Source: Chelydra serpentina
Taxonomy: Eukaryota; Chordata; Testudines; Chelydridae
Direction: 5' to 3'
NCBI GenBank assembly: GCA_037349315.1
Contig: JBAIAC010000132.1
Span: forward strand, 310,001 to 374,000
DNA length: 64,000 nucleotides
Both the position numbers and the translations under genes were made by a program. This document shows positions 1 through 11,040 of this stretch, piece by piece (position 1 is the stretch's first letter; each line of letters begins with the position of its first letter). The notes beneath the pieces were generated by a model, which did no database searches, was not told the DNA's origin, and saw nothing but the letters and a program-made list of their open reading frames with translations.

Positions 1-326
1 ACCCAAACTAAAGGGAGAGGCAGAGCAACCAGGTGGCTGCGGACGAGGGAGTGAGTATCTGTTGAGGGGACAGTTTGGCACTTTGACAGTGTGCTAGAGT
101 GTTTGATTTCCTGTTTGAAAAGTGTGATTTGGGAGTGCTTCATTGCAGACTCTTCTAAAAAGACTGTCAGTCAGCTGCGCACCAGCTGAGCGGCGCATAG
201 CAGAGAAGCAAACAGGTGGAGTTAGCCTGGGAGTTCGCCTGGAGAGAACCTACTGAGGCATCCCCCTTGCAGGTTTCCCTGAGTAGCTTCTGCCACAAGT
301 GAGAAAACTCTTCGAAGGAAGGAACT

Positions 327-1343
327 ATGGATGCTGAGCGATCCGCTGTCGTGACCTGCACAGGATGTGCCATGTTTGTCTTTCTTCCACAGGATAGAAG
401 CGACTTTGTCTGTACAAAGTGCAAGCTGATCTCTATATTGGAGGAGAAGATTCAAGGTCTGGAGAAACGAGTATCAACCCTGCGTTCCATAAAAGAAAAT
501 GAGGAGTTCCTGGATAGACGTCAGGATAGGCTTCAGCGGGCGCAGTGTTGTGAGGATTCAGAGCAGGCTGCGCAGCGGGGACAGAAGGCCAGCGAGGATA
601 ATTGGCGGCATGTGACCTCCAGAAGAGGAAAGAGTATGAGACAAGTCCATGTACAAGAAACGCATATTCAGATGAGCAACCGTTTTCATGTTCTCTCCAC
701 AGCCACTAGTGCAGAGAGTGGAGTGAATGATGCATCTGAGGGAACAGAGCAGAAGGAGACTCCACTGATTGGAAGGCATGAGATGCACAGTCCTAGGGAT
801 GGGGGTTCCACGACCACCACTCCCAAGAGGAGGAGGAGGGTGGTGGTGGTCGGGGACTCTCTCCTCAGGGGGACTGAGTCATCTATCTGCCGCCCTGACC
901 GGGAAAACCGAGAGGTGTGCTGCTTGCCAGGGGCTAGGATTCGTGATGTGACGGAGAGACTGCCGAGACTCATCAAGCCCTCAGATCGCTACCCCTTCCT
1001 GCTTCTCCACGTGGGCACCAATGATACTGCCAAGAATGACCTTGAGCGTATTACTGCAGACTACGTGGCTCTGGGAAGAAGGATAAAGGAGTTTGAGGCG
1101 CAAGTGGTGTTCTCGTCCATTCTCCCTGTGGCAGGAAAAGGCCGGGGTAGAGACCGTCGAATCGTGGAAGTCAACGAATGGCTACGCAGATGGTGTCGGA
1201 GAGAAGGGTTTGGATTCTTTGACCATGGGATGGTGTTCCAAGAAGAAGGAGTGCTAGGCAGAGACGGGCTCCACCTGACGAAGAGAGGGAAGAGCATCTT
1301 TGGAAGCAGGCTGGCCAACCTAGTGAGGAGGGCTTTAAACTAG
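327..1343 (+). CDS. CR1 ORF1: zinc-knuckle/coiled-coil protein with SGNH esterase domain
   Basis: 338 residues. The N-terminus has paired cysteines C11-x2-C14 and C29-x2-C32, like the zinc-binding (PHD-like) start of CR1 ORF1 proteins, followed by a charged heptad-like stretch (about 33-60) compatible with a coiled coil. The C-terminal half is an SGNH/GDSL hydrolase: the GDS block carries candidate nucleophile S178 after a run of basic residues and valines, a VGTND block follows, and DGLH supplies candidate catalytic D313 and H316. In the CR1 family ORF1p binds RNA and is thought to help the ribonucleoprotein; the esterase role is not settled. No stop or frameshift is seen. It is upstream of ORF2, as expected for a bicistronic LINE RNA. 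Confidence 0.93.
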   Translation: MDAERSAVVTCTGCAMFVFLPQDRSDFVCTKCKLISILEEKIQGLEKRVSTLRSIKENEEFLDRRQDRLQRAQCCEDSEQAAQRGQKASEDNWRHVTSRRGKSMRQVHVQETHIQMSNRFHVLSTATSAESGVNDASEGTEQKETPLIGRHEMHSPRDGGSTTTTPKRRRRVVVVGDSLLRGTESSICRPDRENREVCCLPGARIRDVTERLPRLIKPSDRYPFLLLHVGTNDTAKNDLERITADYVALGRRIKEFEAQVVFSSILPVAGKGRGRDRRIVEVNEWLRRWCRREGFGFFDHGMVFQEEGVLGRDGLHLTKRGKSIFGSRLANLVRRALN

Positions 1344-1387
1344 GTTCACCGGGGGAAGGAGACCAAAGCCCCGAGGTAAGTGGGGAA

Positions 1388-4237
1388 GTGGGATACCGGG
1401 AGGAATCACAAGTAGGTGAGTGCAAGAGGGGAGGGCTCCTGCCCCATACTGGGACAGCAGGGCGATCGGTGAGTTATCTTAAATGCCTATACACAAATGC
1501 AAGAAGCCTGGGGAACAAGCAGGGAGAACTGGAAGTCCTGGCACAGTCAAGGAATTATGACGTAATTGGAATAACAGAGACTTGGTGGGATAACTCACAC
1601 GATTGGAGTACTGTCATGGATGGATATAAACTGTTCAGGAAGGATAGGCAGGGCAGAAAAGGTGGGGGAGTTGCGTTGTATGTAAGAGAGCAGTATGACT
1701 GCTCAGAGCTCCAGTATGAAACTGCAGAAAAACCTGAGAGTCTCTGGATCAAATTGAGAAGTGTGAGCAACAAGGGTAATGTCGTGGTGGGAGTCTGCTA
1801 CAGACCACCAGACCAGGCGGATGAGGTGGACGAGGCTTTCTTCCAGCAACTAACAGAAGTTACTAGATCACAGGCCCTGGTTCTCATGGGTGACTTTAAT
1901 CACCCCGACATCTGCTGGGAGAGCAATACAGCGGTCCACAGACAATCCAGGAAGTTTTTGGAAAGTGTAGGGGACAATTTCCTGGTGCAAGTGCTGGAGG
2001 AACCAACTAGGGGAAAAGCTCTTCTTGACCTGCTGCTCACAAACAGGGAAGAAATAGTAGAGGAAGCAATAGTGGATGGGAACCTGGGAGGCAGTGACCA
2101 TGAGATGGTCGAGTTCAGGATCCTGACACAAGGAAGAAAGGAGAACAGTAGAATACAGAGCCTGGACTTCAGAAAAGCAGACTTTGACTCCCTCAGGGAA
2201 CTGATGGGCAAGGTCCCCTGGGAGAATAACATGAGTGGGAAAGGAGTCGAGGAAAGCTGGCTGTATTTTAAAGAAACCTTATTGAGGTTGCAGGAACAAA
2301 CCATCCCGATGTGTAGAAAGAAAAGTAAATATGGCAGGCGACCAGCTTGGCTTAACAGTGAAATCCTTGCTCGTCTTAAACACAAAAAAGCAGCTTACAA
2401 GAAGTGGAAGATTGGACAAATGACCAGGGAGGAGTATAAAAATATTGTTCAGGCATGCAGGAGTGAAATTAGGAAGGCCAAATCACACTTGGAGTTGCAG
2501 CTAGCTGGAGATGTTAGGAGTAACAAGAAGGGTTTCTTCAGGTATGTTAGCAACAAGAAGAAAGTCAAGGAACGTGTGGGCCCCTTGCTGAATGAGGGAG
2601 GGAACCTTGTGACAGAGGATGCGGAGAAAGCTAGTGTACTCAATGCTTTTTTTGCCTCTGTCTTCACAGACAAGGGCAGCTCCCAGATGGCTGCACTCCG
2701 CAGCACGGTATGGGGAGGAGGTGACCAGCCCTCTGTGGAGAAAGAAGTAGTTCGGGACTATTTAGAAAAGCTGGACGAACACAAGTCCATGGGGCCGGAT
2801 GCACTGCATCCGAGGGTACTAAAGGAGTTGGCCGATGTGATTACAGAGCCATTGGCCATTATCTTTGACAAATCATGGCAATCGGGGGAGGTCCCGGATG
2901 ACTGGAAAAAAGCTAATGTAGTGCCCATCTTTAAAAAAGGGAAGAAGGAAGATCCGGGGAACTACAGGCCAGTCAGTCTCACCTCAATCCCTGGAAAAAT
3001 CATGGAACAGGTCCTCAAGGAATCAATTTTGAACCACTTAAAGGAGGGGAAAGTGATCAGGAACAGTCAGCATGGATTCACCAAGGGCAAGTCATGCCTG
3101 ACTAACCTAATTGCCTTCTATGATGAGATAACTGGCTCTGTGGATGAGGGGAAAGCAGTGGATGTGCTATTTCTTGACTTTAGCAAAGCTTTTGATACAG
3201 TCTCGCACAGCGTTCTTGCCAGCAAGTTAAAGAAGTATGGGCTGGATGAATGGACGGTAAGGTGGATAGAAAACTGGCTGGATGGTCGTGCTCAACGGGT
3301 AGTGATCAATGGCTCCATGTCTAGTTGGCAGCCGGTATCAAGTGGAGTGCCCCAAGGGTCGGTGCTGGGGCCGGTTTTGTTCAATATCTTCATCAACGAC
3401 CTGGAGGATGGTGTGGACTGCACCCTTAGCAAGTTTGCAGATGACACTAAACTGGGAGGAGTGGTTGATACGCTGGAGGGTAGGGATAGGATACAGAGGG
3501 ACCTAGACAAATTAGAGGATTGGGCCAAAAGAAATCTGATGAGGTTCAACAAGGACAAGTGCAGAGTCCTGCACTTAGGACGGAAGAATCCCATGCACTG
3601 CTACAGACTAGGGACCGAATGGCTGGGCAGCAGTTCTGCAGAAAAGGACCTAGGGGTTACAGTGGACGAAAAGCTGAATATGAGTCAACAGTGTGCCCTT
3701 GTTGCCAAGAAGGCTAACGGCATTTTGGGCTGTATAAGTAGGGGCATTTCCAGCAGATCGAGGGACGTGATTATTCCCCTCTATTCGGCACTGGTGAGGC
3801 CTCATTTGGAGTACTGTGTCCAGTTTTGGGCCCCACACTACAAGAAGGATGTGGATAAATTGGAAAGAGTCCAACGGAGGGCAACAAAAATGATTAGGGG
3901 GCTGGAGCACATGACTTATGAGGAGAGGCTGAGGGAACTGAGATTGTTTAGCCTGCAGAAGAGAAGAGTGAGGGGGGATTTGATAGCTGCTTTCAACTAC
4001 CTAAAAGGGGGTTCCAAAGAGGATGGATCTAGACTGTTCTCAGTGGTAGAAGATGACAGAACAAGGAGTAATGGTCTCAAGTTGCAGAGGGGGAGGTTTA
4101 GGTTGGATATTAGGAAAAACTTTTTCACTAGTAGGGTGGTGAAGCACTGGAATGGGTTACCTAGGGAGGTGGTGGAATCTCCTTCCTTAGAGGTTTTTAA
4201 GGTCAGGCTTGACAAAGCCCTGGCTGGGATGATCTAG
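1388..4237 (+). CDS. CR1 ORF2: APE-type endonuclease and reverse transcriptase
   Basis: 949 residues read from the first ATG of the open frame; the true start may differ because LINE ORF2 is translated by reinitiation or a similar route. The N-terminal endonuclease (about 30-240) shows the YTNARS start, ITETWW (E64), DFN (D169, N171) and SDH (D237, H238). The reverse transcriptase (about 480-760) shows [16 protein letters not shown] (catalytic D597), [10 protein letters not shown] and FADD (D685, D686). The C-terminus has the RRATKMI and YEERL motifs usual in CR1. The protein would nick the target and copy CR1 RNA, and CR1-tailed SINE RNA, by target-primed reverse transcription. All catalytic residues I can place are present. 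Confidence 0.95.
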   Translation: MGYREESQVGECKRGGLLPHTGTAGRSVSYLKCLYTNARSLGNKQGELEVLAQSRNYDVIGITETWWDNSHDWSTVMDGYKLFRKDRQGRKGGGVALYVREQYDCSELQYETAEKPESLWIKLRSVSNKGNVVVGVCYRPPDQADEVDEAFFQQLTEVTRSQALVLMGDFNHPDICWESNTAVHRQSRKFLESVGDNFLVQVLEEPTRGKALLDLLLTNREEIVEEAIVDGNLGGSDHEMVEFRILTQGRKENSRIQSLDFRKADFDSLRELMGKVPWENNMSGKGVEESWLYFKETLLRLQEQTIPMCRKKSKYGRRPAWLNSEILARLKHKKAAYKKWKIGQMTREEYKNIVQACRSEIRKAKSHLELQLAGDVRSNKKGFFRYVSNKKKVKERVGPLLNEGGNLVTEDAEKASVLNAFFASVFTDKGSSQMAALRSTVWGGGDQPSVEKEVVRDYLEKLDEHKSMGPDALHPRVLKELADVITEPLAIIFDKSWQSGEVPDDWKKANVVPIFKKGKKEDPGNYRPVSLTSIPGKIMEQVLKESILNHLKEGKVIRNSQHGFTKGKSCLTNLIAFYDEITGSVDEGKAVDVLFLDFSKAFDTVSHSVLASKLKKYGLDEWTVRWIENWLDGRAQRVVINGSMSSWQPVSSGVPQGSVLGPVLFNIFINDLEDGVDCTLSKFADDTKLGGVVDTLEGRDRIQRDLDKLEDWAKRNLMRFNKDKCRVLHLGRKNPMHCYRLGTEWLGSSSAEKDLGVTVDEKLNMSQQCALVAKKANGILGCISRGISSRSRDVIIPLYSALVRPHLEYCVQFWAPHYKKDVDKLERVQRRATKMIRGLEHMTYEERLRELRLFSLQKRRVRGDLIAAFNYLKGGSKEDGSRLFSVVEDDRTRSNGLKLQRGRFRLDIRKNFFTSRVVKHWNGLPREVVESPSLEVFKVRLDKALAGMI

Positions 4238-5006
4238 TTGGGGTTGGTCCTGCTTTGAGCAGGGGGTTGGACTAGATGACCTCCTGAGGTCCCTTCCAAC
4301 CCTGAGATTCTATGATTCTATGATTCTATGAATTTGAGATCCACTCTCACCAATGAGAGGAAATGCCGGGTAGGCAGGTGGCAAGTAGCCCCAGCACCCG
4401 GAGTGCCGGGTGGGTGCATGGTGCAGCCCCCAGTGGCTCCAGCACCCAGGGCACCGGCCCCCACACCCTGAGTGCTCAGAGCACCAGAGGCCTGTCCCCC
4501 AGAGTTCAGAGCACTCTGTGTCGCGAGTACCAGCCCCTACCAGCCCCATGGAGTCATGGGCTGCAGGCCGCCCCCCTTAGCCCCTTTGGTATGACCCAGT
4601 ATGGCCATTCTCCTGTTCTTACAAAGTGTGTGAGGGGCATTGAGGATCCAGATGGGGAAGGCAGGACAGGGAGCTGGGTGCGGGGGGGAGTCTTGGAGAA
4701 TTTGAGCTGCAATAGCTGAAGCTGGGACAACAGGGTGGGGTGGCAAGTGGAGGCAGGACTCTTGCTGCCGGGGTCTAGCTGCCCAAATTCCTCCCCGTGC
4801 CACTGGGTCCCAGTCAGCTTCAGCCACCAGGTAACCCAGGAACTAAGGCAGGAATGAGGTGAGGAATCAAGTCAAGCTGAGCAAGGCAGGAAAAAAAATT
4901 CACCTTCCCTCTATGGGCCGCTCGCAATGACGTCCTTTTTGTGTGCCATGGCTGACAAACACATCCCGGACAGAGAAGCAGCAGGCCAGAAAGGTGTCCT
5001 GTAGGG

Positions 5007-5079
5007 GCTGAAGTAGCTCAGTGGGGAGAGCGTCAGACTGAAGCTCTAAAGGTCCCTGGTTCAATCCCAGGTTTTGGCA
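5007..5079 (+). tRNA. tRNA-Phe(GAA)
   Basis: 73 nt with the standard Phe layout: A-box TAGCTCAGTGG, anticodon GAA, B-box GGTTCAATCCC, discriminator A. The acceptor stem pairs with several G-U wobbles. A TTTT at 5115-5118 could terminate RNA polymerase III. The paralog at 35925 differs at a few bases, including the base after A37. Confidence 0.9.
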
Positions 5080-5427
5080 TGCTCTTTGGTCCCTTTGTGT
5101 GCAGGGTTGGGCTGTTTTCTCGCAGCGCTGTGGTACCTCTACCCACCACGAGTCCCTCATTTCAGGCTCCCCGGCAGGAAAAAACAGTGGGGGCTTGTGC
5201 CCACCTGGGCTTTCCTTCTTCTCTTGCTCTGTCTCAGCAAGGGGAAGGAAAAGAAGCTCTCCTTCAAGCTGGAGTCACAAGGGCAAGAGAAGTTGACTTC
5301 CTGAGCTCTGGCTCCAGTCCTTTTTGCTACCAGTTGATCTCTCGAAGGGCTGCTGCCACTTTCTCCAGGTTCGCCCATCGGTGTGTGCCAGTGTGAGCAC
5401 CAGCCAAGTGACTGGCATTTGAAGGAA

Positions 5428-5495
5428 GTTTCTGTGGTGCAGTGGTTATCACATTTGTGAAATACGCAAAAGGTCCCTGGTTCAGACATAGGTTG
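5428..5495 (+). pseudogene. tRNA-Val-derived relic, anticodon AAT
   Basis: The 5' half matches tRNA-Val (GTTTCTGTGGTGCAGTGGTT), but the anticodon loop reads GAAATAC (AAT), the B-box is changed to GGTTCAGACAT and the 3' acceptor strand is lost. It lies at the same module position as the complete Val-like locus at 36347. Judged non-functional. Confidence 0.8.
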
Positions 5496-5887
5496 GCTTC
5501 CTTTTTCCAGCTCCCCTAGCTGTCCAGCAAGACACTCCTCCTTCTGCCACTGGCCTGTCCTTGGGATAACCCCAACCCCTGCAGGACAGAGGGTGGTGAA
5601 ATGAGCTGAGAAAGCGCCTTAGCATCAGCCGGGGAAAGCTGCAGGATCTCGGCCAGTCACCTCTTGGAGCCTTGTGGCTTGGCCTCCTCTGCCCTTGGAG
5701 GTTGGCCTAGGGAGGCCGGTCTCCCTGCTGGCCTCCCTTGTGTGACTTGCCAAAGGAGGAAGTGAGGTGGGAATGGGGCAAAGGAGGAAGGTCGTGCTGA
5801 GGAAGGCAGGACAGAAGCTAAGCGGCTCAGTGCCGCTCAGTGGGGTTAGTAGAACGGCACCGTTTGTCCTGCCAAAGCCTGGGGAGG

Positions 5888-6560
5888 TGCGGCTGTGGAA
5901 AGTGGGCAGATACCGGACTAACACCCACTGCAGGCCCCTGCAGACGAGCATGTGGGGCGGCGGCTGACGTTCTGCAGCCAGCATCCGAATGCTGGAGGAA
6001 AGCGGCGCCCGGCCCCCAGCTGGGGCCTCTGACCCCTCCCACTCAGGGGGCTCCTTTTGGCAGCGGGGGAGGAGATTTTTCCCCAAGCAGCTTTTCCCCA
6101 GCTGGCGAGAAGCAGAGAAACACCCAGGCTCCAAAGGTGCTATTTAACCGGCCCCCTCCAGGCCAGGCAGACGGCTCTGACGCTAGTCCGGTGTCCGCCC
6201 ACTTTCTGTGGCGAGCTGGGAAGGCCAGACGCTGGATTGGGACCAGCTGGGGCTCACATGCTGATCTTTGCCCTCCCCAGCCCCCCTGGACCAGAGCCTT
6301 CGCCCCAGCAGCCAAACAGAGGATTTGGCTCTAAAGAAAGCCGGGCTTGCAGCCCAAGTGAGGGCTAAGGAAGCACAACTGTAATGGGACTCGAACGCTC
6401 AGCTCAAGACAGCTTATTTCCTCCCCCCCAGTAACAGCCGGCTGGCTTGTGAAGCCTGTTATGAGAACCATAAACGGATTCTGTTCCCCGAAATCGGGCC
6501 AGCTAGTGAGCTTAGGGAGGGTTAATGACCCACCGGAGTTTGGCAGAAAGCAGCACGTTT
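5888..6560. other. No gene seen, 5888-6560
   Basis: A moderately GC-rich unique-looking stretch. Several short ORFs on both strands overlap but none has a recognisable motif, splice structure or paralog in the window. Nothing functional can be supported. Confidence 0.5.
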
Positions 6561-6567
6561 ATTACAC

Positions 6568-6702
6568 TATCAGAGGGGTCGCCGTGTTAGTCTGGATCTG
6601 TAGAAGCGACAAAGGGTCCTGTGGCACCTTATAGACTAACAGAGGTATTGAATCATAAGCTTTTGTGGGTCAATACCCACTTCTTCGGATGCAAGCAGTT
6701 TA
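6568..6702 (+). repeat. Interspersed repeat, class uncertain
   Basis: The block from GAGGGGTCGCCGTGTTAGTC to CCACTTCTTCGGATGCAAG matches a very common dispersed sequence I associate with turtle and other sauropsid genomes. I cannot assign its class from this fragment. Confidence 0.6.
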
Positions 6703-7358
6703 TTACACTGATATCTAAGCTCCAAAGAAGGGGGGGTCACACTCACACTCACATACTCACGCTCCCAGGACAGGCACGGCACTGGAGATGTCAGGCTCCT
6801 TCAAGGTAAGTGTCCCACCGCGCAGCGATGGGCGGGGCGACGAAGGTGAGTCTTCCCGAGGCAGGATGGACTGCAATGCGGTGAGCCACCGGCCAGGCGG
6901 TCTGGGCGAAGGGCCTTCACGGGAGGTACAAGCTTGTGATTCCTGAGCACATGGCCCCGCCCCCTGTTAAGGACCAGCTCCTCATGGCCTGCGACTAGAG
7001 ATGACTTGGCCAAGTCTGCTTGGCCACACTCCAGCTCAGGCAGTGTCCGTGCAGTGTCCATGCGTTGGGTGTGTGATCGCTGCCTGGTCAGAGTCCCAGA
7101 CACCCTGTTTACCTGGGAGCTCTTCTCATCTTCCAGCTGGCTAACAGCCCATCCAGCCCAGCAGCATTCCAGGAGGGAGGGGAGGGGGAAAGCCGCTTCA
7201 CAGGTATTCAAAGAGGGAGAGGTGACAAAAGGCGGCGGGGGTGTGTGGAGTGAACACACCTTTGGAGTAACAAGTTCTACATAACACACAGATCACTGCT
7301 GCTCCTACAACAGCCGCCTCGCTTGAAGGCCCAGAGCAAAAAGAAACAAGCACCTGCC

Positions 7359-7430
7359 TACCAGAGGATAGTTTTGATCTATTGACCTCTGGGTTATGGG
7401 CCCAGCACGCTGCCGCTGTGCCACTCTGCT
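7359..7430 (-). tRNA. tRNA-iMet(CAT), initiator
   Basis: 72 nt on the minus strand starting AGCAGAGTGG, with the initiator signature GGGCCCATAACCC anticodon arm (three G:C pairs) and anticodon CAT. The B-box is GATCAAAAC, slightly off consensus, and the last acceptor pair region reads TCTGGTA rather than TCTGCTA, so it is weaker than the paralog at 22021. A TTTTT terminator on the minus strand lies at 7338-7342. Confidence 0.82.
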
Positions 7431-7436
7431 GGGTCT

Positions 7437-7612
7437 TTATGTAAGAACATAAGAAAGGCCGTACTGGGTCAGACCAAAGGTCCATCCAGCCCAGTATCCT
7501 GTCCACCGACAGTGGCCAATGCCAGGTGTCCTGGAGTGAATGGACCCAACAGGTAATGATCAAGTGATCTCTCTCCTGCCATCCATCACCCCCCTTTGCC
7601 CACAGCTTCCAG
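7437..7612 (-). mobile_element. CR1 3' end fragment
   Basis: Contains the widespread CR1 3' sequence (TACTGGGTCAGACCAAAGG ... CAGTATCCTGTCC ... TGATCAAGTGATC) in minus orientation. The iMet module copy at 22.0-22.2 kb is continuous across this point, so the CR1 piece inserted into this copy after the duplication or was lost from the other. Confidence 0.85.
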
Positions 7613-7712
7613 CACCCAGCCTCCAGCATCCACACTAGCGCCTTGCGAGCGCTGGCGCTGGCCGGCAGAGACACAGGCTGCTGGGCAGCAGCCTTAGGAG
7701 CAACAAACTCGT

Positions 7713-7786
7713 GTCTCTGTGGCGCAATTGGTCAGTGTGTTTGACTATTCACTGAAAGGCTGGTGGTTCGAGCCCACCCAGGGACG
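7713..7786 (+). tRNA. tRNA-Asn-like, anticodon ATT
   Basis: 74 nt with an Asn body (GTCTCTGTGGCGCAATTGGT, B-box GGTTCGAGCCC, 3' CAGGGAC-G). The anticodon is ATT rather than the usual GTT; both read Asn codons if A34 is edited. One anticodon-stem pair (31-39) is lost and no T-run follows closely, so it may be a pseudogene. Confidence 0.65.
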
Positions 7787-8140
7787 GCGATAACCCCGTG
7801 TTCCTCAAGACCTGCTGAGAGCCCCATAGGCCCCCTTCTTGCCGCCTCAAAAGCGTCCCTCTTGGCCTCAGTGGTTTCAGCGAGGCCCGAAGCGTGCGCT
7901 GGATGCGACTCAGAAACCCATCTCCCAGCAGCCAGGCCGGGGGCTCAGCTTTAATCCTCAAGGCCGAGCGCAAAACCTTCAGCCGGGCACGTTTCGCTCC
8001 CTTCCCGCCTCCGCCCAAGCAGCAAGGGAGAAACGGACGATACTCACCGGCTCGAAGACGCCTCCCTCCCACTTCTCTGTAGGCTGCTGTGACGTTGTTA
8101 ATATGAACTGGGACCATAGAGATCATTCTTACCACCACTT

Positions 8141-8214
8141 GGCACCATGGCTTAGCTGGTTAAAGCACCTGTTTCGTAAACAGGAGATTTTGGGTTCAAC
8201 TCCCAGTGGTGCCT
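8141..8214 (+). tRNA. tRNA-Thr(CGT)
   Basis: 74 nt, body GGCACCATGGCTTAGCTGG, anticodon loop TTCGTAA (CGT), discriminator T, TTTT terminator at 8226-8229. B-box GGTTCAACTCC. Two inverted paralogs at 39098 and 46144 carry TGT instead. Confidence 0.88.
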
Positions 8215-8229
8215 TGTTGAGTGGCTTTT

Positions 8230-8315
8230 GGGGCACCTGGTATTGGCTACTGTCAGAAGAGAAGATACAGAGCTAGATGGGCCTTTGGTCTAGCCCAGTG
8301 TGGCTGTTTTTATGG
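8230..8315 (+). mobile_element. CR1 3' tail fragment next to tRNA-Thr
   Basis: Reads GCACCTGGTATTGGCTACTG ... GATGGGCCTTTGGTCTAGCC ... TTTTTATG, the 3' terminal CR1 sequence in plus orientation. The same tail sits beside the two other tRNA-Thr loci, so it predates the duplication of the module. Confidence 0.8.
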
Positions 8316-8921
8316 TGTAAATTTCACTCCCAGGCACTGATAATAGTTACTGAAAGTATTGGTGTTAAGAGCTGATAGGTCCGTGTGCCAGGCTCCTCCC
8401 AGACGAACCCTTCCCTTGGGACAGGGGCAGGTCTGACTCTCACACCAAATGGCTCCTTGTGGCTGCCAGAATCTGTGGGCGGCTCATTCAGTTTACGCCG
8501 AGGGTGGAGTCCTGCTTTGTGCACCGTGTCTGAGACTGAAAATCCTAAACCACCCTTTGAAATAACGAATGCAGCAGGACGTGTTATGGTCCCTGCCCCA
8601 AAGCAGACAGACCAATGGAGAGCTGAGTCCTGACCTGACCCCCCTTCCAGCCCTGGATTTGCCCCCCAATCATCCTACTGCCACTCACAGACGTGGAGGT
8701 GCTGACGGAGGGAGGGGTGACTCTGGGATGGAGTTCTTCTCTAAAGATGGCTGCAGAAAGGTGGGGCTCAGCTCTGTCAGCGACCTGCCCAGTTGCCTCG
8801 CTGACAGGGGATGCCGACCTTTCTGTAAGGCGCATAAAGGGGGAATTTGGCTTCCTAGTGAATGTGTTGAATGTGCAATTATGAGAGGGGATTCACATCC
8901 CTCCATCAGTTGTACTTTAGG

Positions 8922-8994
8922 GCACCAGTGGCCTAATGGATAAGGGATTTGCTTCCTAAACCAGGGCTTGTGGGTTCAAGTTTCATCTAGGGTA
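8922..8994 (+). tRNA. tRNA-Arg(CCT)-like, probably decayed
   Basis: 73 nt resembling tRNA-Arg(CCT): A-box GGCCTAATGGATAAGG, anticodon CCT, B-box GGTTCAAGTTT. The acceptor stem has two mismatches (3-70, 5-68) and the T stem is weakened, so it is likely a pseudogene despite a TTTT at 9005-9008. Confidence 0.6.
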
Positions 8995-9439
8995 AAATGC
9001 TACATTTTCCTGTACATTGCACATAAATGTACTTGGTCTTATTTTCACCAATGAAACTGGGAGTTGTTGGAACACAAAGTTCTGGGTCTTAGGAACAATC
9101 CCACAGAAAAGTCATCTTCCACTCAACAAATGATTTCTAGACCCATCAGTAGCAATCAGTTAAATTTAAGAATTTTATGAAGATAATGTTAAAAATAAAA
9201 ACAACAGTACAGAGTTTAAGCATAGAGGTTTTTGGTTATCAGGGAATAAGGTACAGATTATCAAGGAGAGCGAAGTTCGGTTTAGGATCGAATGACGCAG
9301 TATATGTGTTTCTTACAAAATCCCCAATTGGGGGTAAAGAAAACAAAGCAACACAATGCAAACTAAGAAATCCTAGGACAAAAGTACACAAAGGAAAATA
9401 GCTCAGCTCAAACCAACACAACACAGGCACCAAACGAGC

Positions 9440-10058
9440 TGAAGCAAAGCAATGCACCATAAAACTATGCAACACAATATTGTGCATCAGAGTTCCAAAT
9501 GGCACCACGCAAAACAGAACAGGACACAGCACAAAAGAGAATTGTCCTGCTTAGCAGAGTTATATAGAATCTACCATAACAATTCACGAGAGAACATTAA
9601 AAAACAAAGAGCGAGAAAGTTGCCTAAACTTATTACTAATAAACATCCAACGGGCATTCCCCTCAGAGTATAATATAACAATAGGGAAGTGGCAATGTGT
9701 CCAATTGTTAAAACAAATTCCCTGTTAGGACCAGTCCCAATCCGGGGTCAGTGACTCTGCATCCGAACTGAGGTACATGTTATTCAAAACAGTCTTGTTC
9801 ACTGGCCAGTCACCCCTATTGAATGCAGACACAGCCATATTCGATGCATTGGTTACTGTCCATTCAGCAGGTTATTTCCTACTTATTTATAATCACTGAA
9901 GCTGCTCTAAGCGGATGGGAGAGAGCTGTCCCGTCCGTGTAGTGAATCCACCTCCCCGAGAGGTGGGAGCTATGTCAGTGGGAGAAGCTATGTCAGTAGG
10001 TGAGCAAGCTGTTCTGTTTACACGTCTATATAATGTTTAATCAAACGTGTGCCTCATG
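9440..10058. repeat. Upstream part of tRNA-Cys module, copy 1
   Basis: AT-rich flank running into a MITE-like piece (GGATGGGAGAGAGCTGTCCC ... CCGAGAGGTGGGAGCTATG). The same arrangement precedes the Cys genes at 19162 (from about 18560) and 45024 (from about 44510), and the MITE-like part alone precedes 37838. No protein gene seen; 9000-9440 shows nothing recognisable. Confidence 0.75.
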
Positions 10059-10130
10059 GGGGGTATAGCTCAGTGGCAGAGTGTTTGACTGCAGATCAAG
10101 TGGTCCTTGGTTCAAGTCCAAGTGCCCCCT
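10059..10130 (+). tRNA. tRNA-Cys(GCA), copy 1
   Basis: 72 nt: GGGGGTA acceptor paired with TGCCCCC, A-box TAGCTCAGTGG, anticodon GCA, B-box GGTTCAAGTCC. No close T-run downstream, which holds for all four copies. Confidence 0.9.
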
Positions 10131-10213
10131 TAAAACCCCCATCCTTTAACAAAAATAATTGCATATCCATTTCCATTACGTTCAGGAGTTCCACCAAATG
10201 GGGATGCCTGAAA

Positions 10214-10335
10214 TAGGGTGACCAGACAGCAAATGTGAAAAGTCGGAACGGGGGTGGGGGTAATAGGAGCCTATATAAGAAAAAGACCCAAAAATCAGAA
10301 CTGTCCCTATAAAATCGGGACATATGGTCACCCTA
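10214..10335 (+). mobile_element. hAT-type MITE, terminal repeats TAGGGTGACCAGA
   Basis: 122-bp element with inverted termini TAGGGTGACCAGA / ATGGTCACCCTA. Flanks are GCCTGAAA on the left and GACTGAAA on the right, an 8-bp target duplication with one change. The Cys-module copies at 19.3 and 45.2 kb are uninterrupted at this site. Internal ORFs are not meaningful. Confidence 0.85.
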
Positions 10336-10958
10336 GACTGAAATGGATGGAAACACTCAACCTTTTCCTGTGCAAATGCATAAAAACCTGGCAAACACGT
10401 CCCTCGGTGCATCTATACTGTGATAAAAGCCCTGCAGCCCGGCTGGCCTGGATCATCTGACTTGGACGTCTCGGTCTCAGGTTGTGGGGCTAAAAACTGC
10501 AGTGTGGACATTTGGCTCAGGCTGGAGCTGGACACTACAAGCCCATGTTAACTCAAGTTATGTCAGCATAGACTCGCTACGGTTACTATGTCACGTCTGT
10601 GACTTACTTGTGCTATTCTAATAAATACACTAGACCTGTAATGGTGATAAATGACACCACCATACAAGTATATTGAAGGCGAACCCTAAGGAAATTAAGA
10701 GTTTAAATTATCCTCCACAAGGCCCGTGTCCCACTAAAATAAATCCAACCCACAGGTCACAAGGATCAATGTCAGGATGCTGGATGGTGCTGAGAGTTTG
10801 CCTGACACCTCAGGGACACAGTGTGAGGTAGTGTCCCAGGCATCGATAGGAAAGGAGCAGAACCAGATTGACTTGGGTTGGGGAGAGAATTGAGAGTGTT
10901 TTAGGGGTCTGTATAGACGTATTGCCCTGGTTAGAAACTGTGGCTAAAACACAGGCCT

Positions 10959-11040
10959 CGCTGTGAGCAGGATTCAAACCTCAGCAGGGGAATCCTAGTG
11001 GATTTCAACTCCAACACCTTAACCACTCGGCCATCACAGC
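10959..11040 (-). tRNA. tRNA-Ser(TGA), weakened
   Basis: 82 nt on the minus strand with a Ser class II layout: GCTGTGATGGCCGAGTGG, long variable arm, acceptor 3' TCACAGC. The body resembles the Ser(CGA) type, yet the loop reads GTTGAAA (TGA). Mismatches at 27-43 and two in the T stem suggest decay. Confidence 0.68.

Larger units (their letters stand above)
1..4331 (+). mobile_element. CR1 LINE retrotransposon, near full length
   Basis: A non-LTR retrotransposon with a 5' leader (1-326), ORF1 (327-1343), a 44-base spacer, ORF2 (1388-4237) and a short 3' UTR that ends in repeats of the octamer ATTCTATG (about 4307-4331), the hallmark 3' end of CR1. The last 90 bases closely match the tails of two SINEs at 52.3 and 62.8 kb, which fits shared recognition by a CR1 reverse transcriptase. 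The left end coincides with the window edge, so a longer 5' UTR or promoter cannot be excluded. Both ORFs are uninterrupted, so this copy is young compared with the other CR1 pieces in the window. It abuts the tRNA Phe-Val module at 4331, whose paralog at 35257 lacks it. Confidence 0.95.
4331..5887 (+). repeat. tRNA Phe-Val module, copy 1
   Basis: Segmental duplicate of 35257-36807 in the same orientation, readable from the purine-rich start near 4331 to GGGGAGGTG near 5887. It carries tRNA-Phe and a Val-type tRNA relic. An inverted, partial third copy lies at about 39770-40310, and pieces recur near 22.2-22.7 kb and 24.0-24.2 kb. Apart from the two tRNAs I see no gene; the short ORFs are not conserved between copies. 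Confidence 0.85.
8141..8640 (+). repeat. tRNA-Thr module, copy 1
   Basis: Module of tRNA-Thr, CR1 tail and about 320 bases of flank. Inverted copies occupy about 38640-39171 and 45690-46217. The flank has no coding potential I recognise. Confidence 0.85.

Noticed and set aside
8141..8315. tRNA-Thr plus CR1 tail as a Thr-derived SINE
   Set aside because: All three copies share hundreds of bases of flank beyond the tail, so they are segmental duplicates of a tRNA gene beside an old CR1 piece rather than retroposed SINEs.
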